NCBI GenBank assembly: GCA_001465935.1
Contig: LNKV01000003.1
Coordinates: forward strand, 1,742,363-1,806,362
Direction of reading: 5' to 3'
Length of the DNA stretch: 64,000 bases
Source: Clarireedia homoeocarpa
Taxonomy: Eukaryota > Ascomycota > Leotiomycetes > Helotiales > Rutstroemiaceae
The notes beneath the pieces are model-generated. The model saw only the letters and a list, made by a program, of their open reading frames with translations, did no database searches and had not been told where the DNA came from. Position numbers and translations under genes: made by a program. Numbering within the stretch: position 1 is the stretch's first letter; the number at the start of each line of letters is the position of its first letter. Shown here one piece after another: positions 1 to 11,654 of this stretch.

Positions 1-268
1 TAAACCTCCTCATCCCATCTTGCATCATCCCCTTTAAGTAGAGAACTGCTCAGGTCGGAAACTTATGCAAAATACTGCATCATTGCGTAAAAAAATTGGT
101 ATGCCTTTTGTGGCACTGCATGAATCCATGGATACATGAGTGTCCGGAAAATTGTACAAGAGAGATGGAAAAGCAAGTAACTCATACGCCGCATTATATC
201 GAAAGAGTGCCATACACACAAAGGAGATAATAGAAATTTCCAAGCTCTTAGAAACGAGCGATCAACAT

Positions 269-1792
269 TTACTTGATCTCGAGGAGCTTAACGTCGAAGA
301 CCAAAGTGGAGTTAGCTGGGATGCCGGGAAGAGCCTTCTTGCCGTAGGCGAGGTGTGCAGGAATTGTCAATCGTCGTTCACCACCAACGGACATGCCTGC
401 AATACCGATGTCCCAACCTTGGATAACTTCACCAGCTCCGAGCTTGAAGCTGAATGGCTTGCCTTTCTTGTTTGCTGTGACTATTAGAATTCGAAGTATC
501 TGTAGAATGGATTGAACTTACAGTCGAATACTTTACCATCGAGGAGTTTCCCAATGTAGCGCATGCCGACGCGGCTGCCCTTCTTTGCTGCTGGGCCGCT
601 ACCGAGCTTCTTGTCATCGATCTTCACACCATCGACAGTCTTGACACCTAGAGTAGCTGTATTTCCCTTGGCTGCCGCTTTTGGCTCAGTTGATCCAGTA
701 GGACCTTGCTCAAGGTTCTTTGCGAACTGAACCTTCTTATCGGCCTTTTCGGCTTTCTCGGTCTTCTCGCTTTTCTCCGCCTTCTTGGGCTCTTCCTTAG
801 CAGCAACAGCTTCGCCGTTGTTCTTCTTCAGTTTCTTCAACTGCTTCTTGCTGAGCTTTGGTTCCTCGGCAGCCTCATCCTTCGCATCCTTTGCCATTAT
901 GGCATCGAGAGAAGCACCCTCGTCAAGTTCATCAGCGGGGCGCTTATTTTTGCCTTTCTTCTCAGCAGCCTTCACCAACTTTGGGGCTTCCTCCTCATCA
1001 GTCTCGACCTCGGTGATACGGGGGTCTTCTAATCCGTCAAGCTCATCACTCTCATCGGAATCCATCTCAAGCTCCAGCTCATCCTCATCTGGAGAAAGAT
1101 CGTATTCATCATCCTCATCTTCAGAGTCGGAGTCGTAGACCTCGTGGTGGTGGTTGTGGCCATTGTCATCTGGGATAACGTAGTTACCGGTAAGGAAAAT
1201 GGTGTGGGTACCAGTGACCTTGAAGAAGACACTCTCATCCTCACCAATGGTAATGTCGAGGGGCTGTTGGTAATTCTTTTCAAATCATTAGCAACAGATG
1301 GCGACGGGAGTTCAGAACTTTGATCCATACCTTCTCTGGGTCAAGAGTGCAGAGAACGAATTCCTCAACCTCAATACCCTCGTCATCATCATCATCACTC
1401 TCCTCCTCACTTTCTGCATCACTACCGGCGGCCTTGGCCTTTCCCTTCTTGTCGGCTTTCTTGGTACCATTTGCGGCATCCTCCATTTCCTCATCGGAAT
1501 CGTCTTTGCTGATGGAGGCCATAAGCTGTTCGAGGGCTGCCTGTTTTCTGGCCTTCTTCGACTTAGCAGGATCGCTTGGTCCACCATTTGCTTCTTCATC
1601 TTCGCTGCTCTCTTCTGATCCAGAGTCATCATCTGCCAATAAAGCGCGTAGGTAAGCTTCCTGACCTTCATCATCTTCGTCTTCGCTGTCCTCCTCGGGA
1701 GCGCTCGATTGACGGATAATTTTCAAAGTAGCACGAGGACGGGCACCAGCCTCCGCTTCTTCACCAGGCTCACTGGGGTCGATAGCTGCCAT
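269..1792 (-). CDS. fpr4: Nucleolar FK506-binding peptidyl-prolyl isomerase (FPR3/FPR4 type)
   Basis: Three exons on the minus strand: 1792-1331, 1275-522 and 480-269, with introns of 55 and 41 nt; all phases join, giving 475 residues. The N-terminus is nucleoplasmin-like, with the family segment [11 protein letters not shown] directly after the first intron. Long acidic runs ([19 protein letters not shown]) and Lys-rich blocks follow. The C-terminal ~110 residues are an FKBP domain with [24 protein letters not shown] and ending [10 protein letters not shown]. Family members isomerise X-Pro bonds, bind histones and act in the nucleolus and in chromatin silencing. The 41-nt intron inside the FKBP domain is short but has a GTAAGT donor and restores the conserved frame. 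The symbol follows the usual fungal name; FPR3 and FPR4 cannot be told apart here. Confidence 0.93.
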
Positions 1793-3421
1793 AGTGATAC
1801 GGAACTATGATCATGTCAAATTAGCACTAGATTATTGCACAATGATTGTGCTTGAAACCATTCCCTCCATTGCGCTGAAATTCTAATCGCAAAACAAATA
1901 AATGCTGTTTACACCTACAGTAGCTGGGAAATCCGGAACAGCAGGAACCAGAACATCGCCGGCTGGGACCTCGAGTCCATACATAGCAACTACAATGACA
2001 ATTAGCATTATGCGCACCAGTAAGGCAAATAGGCAGAAGGCTGGAAGAGAGCTCACCTGGAAGAAGAGGCATTGTGTAAAGGGTTCAAATTAATGATCCT
2101 AGATTTATTGCCTCAAAGATTGAACAATTGGAAACAAATCTGAGGAAGTCAATACAGGTGAAAAGTTTTCAATTGAGCGGTGTTGCTTGAGAAGAAGAAA
2201 TTTAAAAAGATCTCAAAAAGTTCGCGGCCGATAACTTTTTTTTCCCTCTGCTACGCACTAAGATAGCTTATCCATCTGCACTAGTGGACGCTAAAATCCG
2301 CCGGGTGATAGATCACGTGGGTGTTTATTTTAAGCACTACCCACTTTCACCACCTTGTGCTCTTAATGCTGTGAATACTTGGTAGCATATGCCTGCCAAT
2401 CCCGTCTGCTTCATTTCAGGAACGGAATTACTTGTCGCCGTTCTTGAACGCTGTTCTGTCTTTTGAACTCTGGGAGTAGGTGGGGCTGCATCGATATACC
2501 CGCAGTGTCAATTCACTCGCCCGGCCGCTGTCATTCGGAGTAGCCTGAAGCCGTCGGCAGAAGGAGCAGCAGGAGCAGTTACTTATGCTTATATCACAAG
2601 AGACCGTTTCGACCATCGGGTGGTGTGCTACACTATGGTTTTCGGATGTACTGTACCATGGTAGCTTTGCCCCATTGAACCTTCTCCCCTCCACGTGATA
2701 GCGGCACCACCCCAATAGTCGCAGCCAGTCCACGCGCTCAGATCCGATCCAGTCCCACATCGTCATCGTGCCTAAGCAACGTCTCCAAACGAACTTGATT
2801 TACAAGCTGGCTTCGTTCACCAAGCCACTTCCACAGTCCGAGCATTTTTACCCTTCAAGGTGGCTTGTCATGACTCGGGAAAATTAGAGCCAAGTGCGAT
2901 CGGCTGACGCCTCCAAAGTGCGAAGTGCAACAGAAAGTGCAAAAGTGCTATTGTGATTGCTGGATAAAACTGGCAATGAATCGCGATGTGCAACAAAGGG
3001 GTGTGCTTTTGTCTTGTCTAGGAGCAGCTGGGGTGGAAGCGTGTGAGGTTCAGGGGAAAAGTTTTATATGGACTTGTGGGGATGTCCTTGGGAAAGTGCT
3101 TTGTGGTAAGTGCTTTAGGTTATTTGGCTTAACTTTTCTGAGCTGTTGAATCTCTCGGCTCTTCATGATGAGCCGCACGAACTCCCAAGTACAGAGGATG
3201 TGCCTTGCTAGGAAAAGCCAGACAAGACAGCAGTCAAGAAGCTAACTTTGATGTTGTGTTGCAAATCTCAAGTTGGCCTGAGTAAGGTATAAAACATTAT
3301 ATTAGCACCTTTAAAAATAGTATATCACATACATCATACAACGTATTCAAAGAACGTGGTCGCTTTCATCGCTCGCACCGGCTTCATCAAAATCACAAAA
3401 GAACATAGCCACGTTATCTCT
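1793..3421. other. Intergenic, promoter side of the FKBP gene
   Basis: No gene is supported here. The left part is the upstream region of the minus-strand FKBP gene and the right end is the 3' flank of the receptor gene. Two CACGTG hexamers (2315-2320 and 2692-2697) are possible bHLH/Cbf1-type sites, which is only inference. Open frames in the stretch are short and show no domain. Confidence 0.5.
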
Positions 3422-5281
3422 TCAACCCCAACCTCTATCCCCCTTCTTTCCGACCAAATCTGCCGCATCATCATACAAATCCGCCCCCTCCGCATCAGAC
3501 AAACCCTTCGAATTCGACGTGTCCATTCCCTCCATCTCTATATCCACCTCCCCCGGCTCGTTCCTCCTGCAAATAACCACATCGAAACTCTTGTGATACG
3601 TAATAACTCCTGCTTCACCACATGATACACACGGCTGCAGCCCGTGATCTCTGGATCCTGTCCTACGTCTGCTGGGATCATAGCCTAATTTCCTGACGCG
3701 GGATGCGTATCCAGACTTCGAGGCTGATTTGGAATCGGTTCGGGTCGGTCGAATGGAAGGGAAGACGAATACGAGGAGGAGACGGAGAGCGGGCATGCAG
3801 GAACATATTATTCCGACGCAGACTTCGATCGTAGACCAGTAACCGACGGATACGTAGTCCCCTGATAGTAGCGTCAGATTGGGTTGGGCACATGAGTAGG
3901 GTGGAACTTACATGTCGGATTTTGGGTATTTGAGAAAAGGACGAGTGATTTTAGGCGCAGAATACTAACGATAGTTACGCTGTGTATATCTATTAGCACA
4001 CCGCTAAATATGACCGACAATGTTAGCAATAGAAGACTTACACAATACCAACACTCAACATCATCGTAACACCAATCTTTCTCTTCCAGTGCAACTTCAA
4101 GTAAAGCAACTGCGTAAGCGGCAATATCAACATCCAGAAATCTATTACAATGCTAATTCCAGCATTTGTGAATGCCAACGCATTAATATTCAAACAAGCA
4201 CCCTCATGTTTACCATCCCATCGCTCCCAGTAGAAATTGATTGGTCGGCATTGGAAGAGTCCGAGAAGATCAAATACAATGAATGTCATCGCATTGAAGA
4301 TTATCGTCCCGTAAACTAGACGTCGGATAATGGTGTCGGGGAAGAGCCGGAGGTAGAAGAAGAGGATAGAGATTTTGATAAGACCCATTTGAGTGAAATA
4401 GAGAAGTTCGGCTGCAAAGAATACCTGAAGTTTGTGTTAGGAAAATGCATGATAATGAGAGAAGTCGCGCGAGCATTGAGGATCCTTACGTGAATCACGT
4501 CGCTGATGTTCTTGAAGGTAAGCGTCCAGATATCCTTTCCAAGCCCATTTTGGGCTACTACATCTTTGCATAAGTACGATGACTTGATCGACTAAAGAGG
4601 ACGGGAGACTTACGGCCGACAACATTAATTACTGCACTTGGAATTCCAATCACCTGAGAATAATCAGTATTGACATCACCCCTAGACTCAAGAGCAAGCT
4701 AACCATTACGAAAGCGATCGTCAAATCGTCCCACCAGAACTTGGTCTCCGACATATATCTTGAGATGATCCTTAATATGAATGCTATCCATGTAGCGATG
4801 ACAAAAGAGTTCGATAGCCATTCGTAAAACGTACGCCTATCCCGTATAGGAGCGTTACATCCAATGGATGTGATATTTTTCGTTACTGGGATCTATTAGC
4901 GAGGTTTAAAGGATAACGGATAACCAGTGCTGATGTACCTAATGCTTCTTTCACAGTACAGAATAGCCGTACACAACTATTGATCTCATCGTTTAAAGGA
5001 ACATTCGTGCAGATACACTGCTGATCCGTTGGAGCACAGGTAGAGTTCCCAATCGCTATCGTAAGACAATCGACCTATTTTCCAATGAGCATATTGTAAA
5101 ATACAAACAAAAGGTGAATGTAACATACCGCACAATGAGGAAGTTGAGCAATAAGAGCCGTTAACGGTGATGAAGCAGCCGCAGCAGCCACATCCGCAGA
5201 CGATTTATCACTTTGCGTCACTGCATTGACTGGCAGCACAGCCGCCAAGGTCGACAACCAAAGTAATCCTTTCATCTTCAT
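3422..5281 (-). CDS. PTH11-like integral membrane protein with N-terminal CFEM domain
   Basis: Eight exons (minus): 5281-5129, 5074-4939, 4885-4704, 4653-4614, 4557-4490, 4424-4042, 3979-3912 and 3861-3422; about 489 residues. A signal peptide (MKMKGLLWLSTLAAVLPVNA) is followed by a CFEM domain with ordered cysteines (LPHCAVDC, STC, QQCIC, NSC, FC, SIGC). Seven hydrophobic segments of the fungal rhodopsin-like family follow, with family hallmarks GKDIWTLTF, FFYLRLFP, ACLNINALA, and NPTWDYVSVGYWSTIEV near the last helix. The tail is soluble and rich in charged and Ser residues. Relatives include Magnaporthe Pth11, a plasma-membrane receptor for surface cues upstream of cAMP signalling. The ligand is unknown. 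Exon 5 starts at a tandem TAGTAG acceptor, so 488 and 489 residue forms are both possible. Signal peptide and CFEM place the N-terminus outside the cell. Confidence 0.9.
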
Positions 5282-7602
5282 GTTTCCTTTTCGAAGCGCG
5301 AAAGTTCACTTCTAGAACACAATTGATCCTTTCTCACATGTAGCGATCCACTTCCAATATATACTCATTCGCAACCATTCTGACCTTCCCTCGAAACACG
5401 TCGTTGTATAGTTGAACTTTCTTGAACTTCCTTCAAAAGAGAAAAAGGGTCAGACTAGAGTTCTTCTTTCACATACCTACACAGTAGTAATATGACAATC
5501 ATTCAAATTACTCACCTCCCACGCTGAGCCTGTCTAATCCACCTACCCACCTATCTACCCACCCGACAAGAGGCTCCGTTCATTCTTCCCCTTCCCAAAG
5601 CCCAGGTTCGGGGCGCATTAAGTCGCAGAGCACGGATCCACCAAACCCTATCTGGTATGCGAACCCAGCGCTTGGGGCAGGCGATCCCGTGTTTGTAACG
5701 GTGATCGTGTGTTCTTTTCCCAGTCAAACATTTCTTGTGACGAACCGAGTATAGCTTTATGCCATATCGATATCTTGAGACTTGACGCTTGCCAAGTCGG
5801 GTCAGTCAGCAGGCACAAACGGTATGATGTGAAATGTAAATGCCGAAAACCAAACCAGAAAAAAACTAGAAGATGATGATCGACGCCGCACTGCACAGCA
5901 GCTAACCTTAGAACTAGTAGTTTCGTGAGCCACAGAAACACGCAAGTAAGCCCGAGCGAGCGTTTCTCTCTGTTCTCATTCACTCACTCGAAACAGCAGT
6001 GATGAAATCCGAAAGATTGTCCTCAAACCCACAAAACCCCCCCAAAAGACGCCGTAGTTCTTTCTATCCGGCGCCGGCTTCGAAGGCGAGCAAATTAGAT
6101 TTTTGTATTCAGCTTAGTTGGTCGAGCATTTGCGCCTCTTTTCCGCAAGCAACGCCTCAATGGGGCCAAGCGTGGGGATATTCCATTTTCGGAGAATTGG
6201 GTCTATGCCTGTATGCAGATTGCCGTCAGGGATCATTTGTGGGTGATGTGATGGGCGGGGATGTTGAGCGACCCAAGCCAGGGAAATTTGTGACGTGCCC
6301 AATATGCCGAGAGCAGAGAGGATGAGATGCGTACAGTACTCCTTTACAGTACAGTAGCTGGAGGAATTCTACCCACCTCCGAAGCTATGTATTGTGCCGT
6401 GCCGATCCAGTCAAATCTCCTTGAGTCAAAATGACCGATCCTGTTCCTCCCTCACGATTCCGACCCGTGACATCTTCCCCGTGACATCTTCCCCGTTTCC
6501 GGTCTTCGTTTCCGTTTCTCCTTGTGTCCGAAAACCCAGCAGCCAGCAAGTGAGTGTAACCACGTTTTGAAGAAGAAAGTCGGCGCAGACACGCGCCCGT
6601 TACCCTAGGGCCCAAACATACATATATATATATGTATGCACGCCACCGTCCACAGCTTATCTTGTTCAAAAGTATTCTCTTCCTCTGCATATTTTCGGAA
6701 GCCTTTCCTATCAACCTCATGTCAAACTGACTAAGCCATGAACTAAGATTTAGACTTTCATTTCACATCACATCACATAACATCACAGCCGATCAGCGTT
6801 CTCCCATCCATCCAACCCCATCCCGATCCGACCGACCCAGCAGAATCCCCGTCCGCACGCGTCGGTGGGGCGACACAAGCAAAGTCATGACTCTCTTATG
6901 TCTCTCCGGTCCACGTGAATCTGTAGGTACGAGGGGCTGAAAAGTCCGACTACTGCCGGCAAAGTACGGATATTAAATGATTCCGAGACATACGAGCAGG
7001 CGAGAGCGAGAGAGCAAGATAGAAGGAAGAAAGAATAATAATAATAATAATAATAATAAAGGGCAAACAAGATTAGCGAGCTGACGTAGAGCAATTTCAA
7101 TTACCTTACGAGTATCTTGCGTGAGTTATGGCTATTTTATCTTGATACAGTATTGGCTATTATTGATTCTTGCTATAGATGGATGTATCGTATCTTCTGT
7201 GCAGCTCTTGGCAGATAAGTGCCTGCTATCTCCTCAAGTGCCAACTACTTGCCGTCTCGCCAAAAATAAGATGGGGAGGGAGACTCAATCCCCATTCATA
7301 TAAATAGATACCTCCCGATAGCAATCTAGAACCAAAATTCCCATCCATGAAGCGAAAGTGACAAAGGAAATAAAGTCGATTCGTAGATTTAGGTATCAAT
7401 ATCATGGTACAGTTACGCCTACGCCATGCCTTGACCTCGTGGAAAAGGCCCCGCCATCGCAAAGTCAAAATAGCCACCATTGCCTATTCCCAATTCAATA
7501 TTCCATCCCTCCTACATCATCCTCTCCATTCATCGGCCTTGAAAATATACATGAGGAATTGGGAGAGAAAAAAAAAGAAGCCACCTGCATGCCAAGGTGA
7601 CC
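5282..7602. other. Intergenic, 2.3 kb
   Basis: No supported gene. This is the upstream region of the receptor gene and the 3' flank of the HeH gene. It holds a 14-bp unit repeated twice in tandem at 6467-6494, a short AT-alternating run near 6620-6640, and the AAT array at 7034-7060. Frames up to 111 codons occur but show no fungal family motif or coherent splice structure. Confidence 0.5.
7034..7060. repeat. (AAT)n microsatellite
   Basis: About nine uninterrupted AAT units lie in the intergenic region between the receptor and HeH genes. This is direct sequence observation. Confidence 0.9.
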
Positions 7603-9871
7603 TTAATAAATTGGTCTCCCTTCCTCCCACTTAGAGGTCAAGAATTCCACCCCCTTTCCCGCTTCCGCGCCGTCGTTCTCGTCTGGGGCTCCACCTCGAC
7701 TAACGCGCCCGCTCTTCCTTCTACGACTAAATCCGTCCACATCTTCTAGCGCTCCGATCCATTCCCAGACACGAGATATCTCTCCATTTTTACTCTCCCG
7801 CTGTGCCGCCCTGACATTCGCGTTCATCTCTACTATCTTCTTCACCTTAGTCCATATTTGCTCCCGCTTTTTGATACTATGTTCGTTACGTAGTACGTCG
7901 TCTCTTAGCTGACCAATACTGATCCAACCTTCTCTGACGCCCTCAGGGTCCTGTGCATGGAGTGAGGCTTGTGTAGCAAGACGATCGAGAGTATGGGATA
8001 CGAGGGAAGGTATTGCGGCTTTGGTAGCCGTACGAGCTCGGATAGAGGAACGAATGTAGAAGAATAAAGTAGCGAGAAGGATTAAAGATCCAATTTCGAG
8101 ACGATGTCTTGCCAATGTGAGTCGGAAGGATCGTTTGACGGCGCAGATGAGTGGGAGACGGGCGAGTGAAGTGCTGGTGAGGGTGTCTGATCTAGAGGTG
8201 ATATATGGAACCTGGTTAGTGGACTTGAATGTCAGAAGACGTGTTGTATAGGGTGGAAAGACATGCGAAGATGCTGCGCCAAGACCCAAATGAAATGAAC
8301 AAAACTTACCCATCAGAACCACTGACAACTTCGTCTCTTCCCTTGATTTCTCCAATAGCACCAAGCCACAGTTCCTCGAATTCTGCCTCTGCCATTCCCT
8401 TTCTCCTCTTCTTGCTTACTTCCTTCTTCAGTTCTTCAGTCTCAATTTCTACGGCCGGCTCGGGCAATCCTGCTTCATCCACCAAATCACCGCATTCCCA
8501 TTTCGCTCTTCTCTCTCTCAATTCCTCGACTGCTCGATCTGCAACAGCTTTCACGCGTCTGACTTTCTCTCCATCTGGCTCACAAGTCGGTGGGAGGGGT
8601 AGAAGTCCGCCAAGTGAAAGCGGATGATGATTCAGTACAAAATCAGAGTCGCATTGCACCTCGTAATTGGTATTGCAGTAAGCATGTTGAGGGCAAGGAT
8701 CGCATTGCGGTTCTACTACTGTTATTGCCCATTCAGGAATATTTGCGTTGACGGGCACTAGGGAGTGAGCTTCTCTGCCGAGCCCACAGAAACCAACAGC
8801 AATTTTTTCCTGTCTGTACCAAGCGGCGTAACCCCCAAGTATAGTGAACAAGAGCATCCAAACCGGGCCGCGAGTACCGACACCATTATTGCCCTTTCGC
8901 CTAGGTTGGATGGCTGTGATTCCTGTCTGAAGTTCGTGATCAAGCTCTCGTCTCGCCTCTGGTGTAAAGTCTTCGCTGATTTCTACGCCATTCTCATCAT
9001 AGTCGTTCAGGCCGTCGAAGCTGCTAACAGGAATTTCGAAGGTCGAAGAGGACGGCGGCCGAATCCCGTCATCCGCTCGCGGAACTGTTGTTTGTCTTCT
9101 GGGTATTGTGCTCTTTCGTTTGGCCATCTCTTTGGCAGCGCTGGGACCCAAACTTTGTCTTTTCCTCTCTCCGCTCGAGTGTCTGCCGCTGGCAGGTGGG
9201 GAACTTCCACTCTGGAATGGATTATCGTAGGTAAAGTTGCTCTCTCTCCTAGACCCTCTCTCCTTCACGACACCATCCAAATTATCTCTACCTCCAGCCA
9301 TAGGTGTCTGAATTGCCTTGCTCTTCCTAGATTTTCGTACAGTCTGCGGCACATCTTCAGGATCCGTGCCTGTTTCCGATTCCTCTTGTCTAGGGTGTTT
9401 GTAACTTGGTCTTGGTGTCCTCTTTACAGGATTCCTGGCTGTAGGCATTCTTTTCACGGGGCTTGTCGATCTGGTCGATCGTCTCGGGGTTGGTTGAGCA
9501 GTCAAATGCTCGTCATCGCTCGCCTCTATGGAAGGTCGAACTCTTGCTGAAGGACCCCGCACACTTCTACGACCCGGTGTAGTCGGAGGAGGAATTACAT
9601 CTTCATAACCTCCCGTATCGTCGTGTATGCTGTCCTGCGATGATTCTGCGTCTGTAATACCTCGACTCGTTCTCTTTGCGCGTGCTCGAGCAGCCAGTAT
9701 GTTTCGTGCCTGTGGTACTAGATTCTCATTAAAGATCTCGACAAGTTGACTCTTCTTTGAACTGGATGGATAGTCGATGTTGTATTGGACCAGTATAGAG
9801 CGAAGTCGGGGCACGGTAAGAGAAGAGGGGTCGAAGCCCGGTTGTAAATAATCGAGGATCTCGTCTGACAT
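7603..9871 (-). CDS. src1: Inner nuclear membrane HeH/LEM-family protein (Src1/Heh1, MAN1-like)
   Basis: Two exons (minus): 9871-8310 and 8191-7603, with a 118-nt intron, GTAAGT donor; 716 residues. I start at MSDEILDYLQ; an in-frame ATG eight codons upstream (9895) is possible, but the helix-extension-helix fold begins immediately after MSDE. Residues 1-50 match a HeH/SAP-like DNA-binding motif (LTVPRLRSILVQYNIDYPSS). Residues 65-330 are Ser/Arg-rich and disordered with basic NLS-like stretches. A first membrane segment lies near 337-355 (VWMLLFTILGGYAAW), then a lumenal Cys-containing domain (residues 370-520), a second membrane segment near 553-572 (GSLILLATLFFYI), and a C-terminal MSC/winged-helix region with REGWISIGQLRDDVL and WTKVKKIVEMNANVR. 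Family members sit in the inner nuclear membrane and tether chromatin and nuclear pore assembly. Confidence 0.92.
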
Positions 9872-10655
9872 GTTTGTGCGTTTGTTTGTATTCAAGGATG
9901 GAGAGGAAAGGTGGCTGGAACTTTAAGCAAAAGTTCCCAGAGAATTGATCACCGTAGAAGTACTAAAGAAGAGCAAACCAAAGGGGCAGCGACGCGATTA
10001 TCGACCGTTCCTTGTTATATTCTTCCAGAAAAGAAGTATATTCAAAAGCAAGGCGTTTGTTACGCGGTCGCAATGACGTAAAGCTTCACCTGGTCTTGTA
10101 ATCAACAACCACTGCACTGCACGACCTATGCTCCCTAGAAAGCAGAATTCATGCGTTTCTGTGTGGGCAAATTGCAAATGGCGAACAGCCCCAGGCCACT
10201 GTTGATATTGATACTAGATACTGGATGATGTGCAGCGTGCACTGATGATGGAGTTGGCTTGCACAAAATGAACAAGAGAAAAGCTTGGATGAAAAATTGA
10301 TAAGCCGTTGTTGGGAGTTGGACAGTTGAAGGGGAAACCGGAATATCTTAGGCGAAGTATCAAGTGTGGCGTAAGTCTCTTTTCTTTTTCTTTGCCTGCC
10401 ACAACTGCTTTTCCGGCAACTGTTTGTTGCCTTTGTTTCACAATAGTCCAGGAAAGCCACATCTCTGCGCCACATTTTCGGATGACTGTTTTTAAAAGCT
10501 TCTTCTGAATCTCCAGTGTGAATTTTTCATTTCCTTTTCACTTTTTGTGAAAGAGAAAAAAGCAAAGAGTGAATTTCTGGCGTTTGGAGTGAGAGTTTGT
10601 GAAGTTGTTGTTCTCAGTTCCCCATCATATTTGACTTTGAACAATCCATATCATC
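9872..10655. promoter_or_regulatory. Divergent intergenic region between HeH gene and small gene
   Basis: 784 bp separate two start codons that point away from each other, so the stretch should hold both promoters. It contains a CT/AG-rich segment around 10540-10570. No specific operator could be named. Confidence 0.45.
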
Positions 10656-11181
10656 ATGAATTCTCATCAGCAAGAAGCCATCAATAATGTAAGGCTCTGA
10701 AGGACCTCTCCCAATTCAAAATTTCTTCGTCCTAACAACCATTTCTAGCTCAATGCCGCTCTCCAACAATGTCTTCAAGCCTTCCCAGGCACCAGCGGTC
10801 ACCAATTGATACATGATGCCGTGAAGAGAGGTAATTGAATATTCACCCTCGGAAATCCCATCCGAGCCGCAAGAATCCTCAAACTCACAAAATCAAGCCG
10901 TCAACACGCCTCAGCCGTCGTTTCCGACGCCAACCTGCATTCAAACGGAAGAAGAGTCCAGGCATTTCGACCAATTACGGAATTTCATCGACAATTTGGT
11001 CCTCACCGTTTCTCCCACGGGTCTCACGGGACCTACCTCAACTCACCACCCATCTGGTTTCGAGCCGAACAAGCGCAAGTCCATCGACGAACCGGCTGGG
11101 GGGAGGTCATCGAGGCGGAAGTTGTCGGAAGCAGAGCAGGAAGCAGCAAGAGGATTGCAGGAATTATCAGCTGGTGTTTAG
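10656..11181 (+). CDS. Small hypothetical protein (132 aa), three exons
   Basis: I do not recognise this protein. Exons 10656-10688, 10749-10830 and 10898-11181 join in phase with GT-AG introns of 60 and 67 nt (GTAAGG and GTAATT donors, TTCTAG and ATCAAG acceptors). The product begins MNSHQQEAINNLNAALQQ, has an amphipathic helix-like N-terminus, a Pro/Thr-rich middle, and a C-terminal basic plus helical stretch (KRKSIDEPAGGRSSRRK, then LSEAEQEAARGLQELSAGV). There is no signal peptide or membrane segment; KRK/RRK could be a nuclear signal. Support comes from coherent exon joining and a stop soon after the helix. It lies 784 bp from the divergent HeH gene and is tail-to-tail with the Hsp20 gene. 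Function unknown; the second intron is the least certain part because one of its other frames is open throughout. Confidence 0.6.
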
Positions 11182-11654
11182 GTCTTTCTCTGGGTTTTCG
11201 GTATTGTCACAGCATGGGTAAACTTCAAATCAATTGTCACAAAAAATTAATAAAATTTAATCAATATCCAGCAAGCTAGTTGTTGTTCATGCTTCTGACA
11301 GATCACGGAGCATTTGTCGCTCAATGGGTTATGGCCGAGCTGCAAACATTTCACAATTAACGGGGCAATTCACAATGTTGCATATCCCGTTGTTCAATGG
11401 ACGGACCTTGAGAGGTTTTTGAATATTGCCAAGTGGCATTTTTTATTTGTTTTATCGGCCATAGAAGACCGTTATATGGTTACCAATTCAAAATCATGAT
11501 ACCGATGCCAAATACCCAACGTTAGAAAACCCATTATTCAGACATGGAAAAATAAATGCCAAATTCCAATGTTTCCAAGGAACCTGATGCGAAACCCAAA
11601 ACCAAACTCCACCTGGACCGAGCTTTCTCCAATCATTCTCCTCACTCGAGTTGT
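11182..11654. other. Tail-to-tail intergenic stretch
   Basis: This 473-bp stretch between two convergent genes should hold their 3' ends. Nothing else was seen. Confidence 0.5.

Noticed and set aside
5999..6325. 108-codon plus-strand frame upstream of the receptor gene
   Set aside because: No motif or coherent splice signals; the Cys-x2-Cys at its end (CPICREQ) is isolated and lacks the remaining RING ligands.
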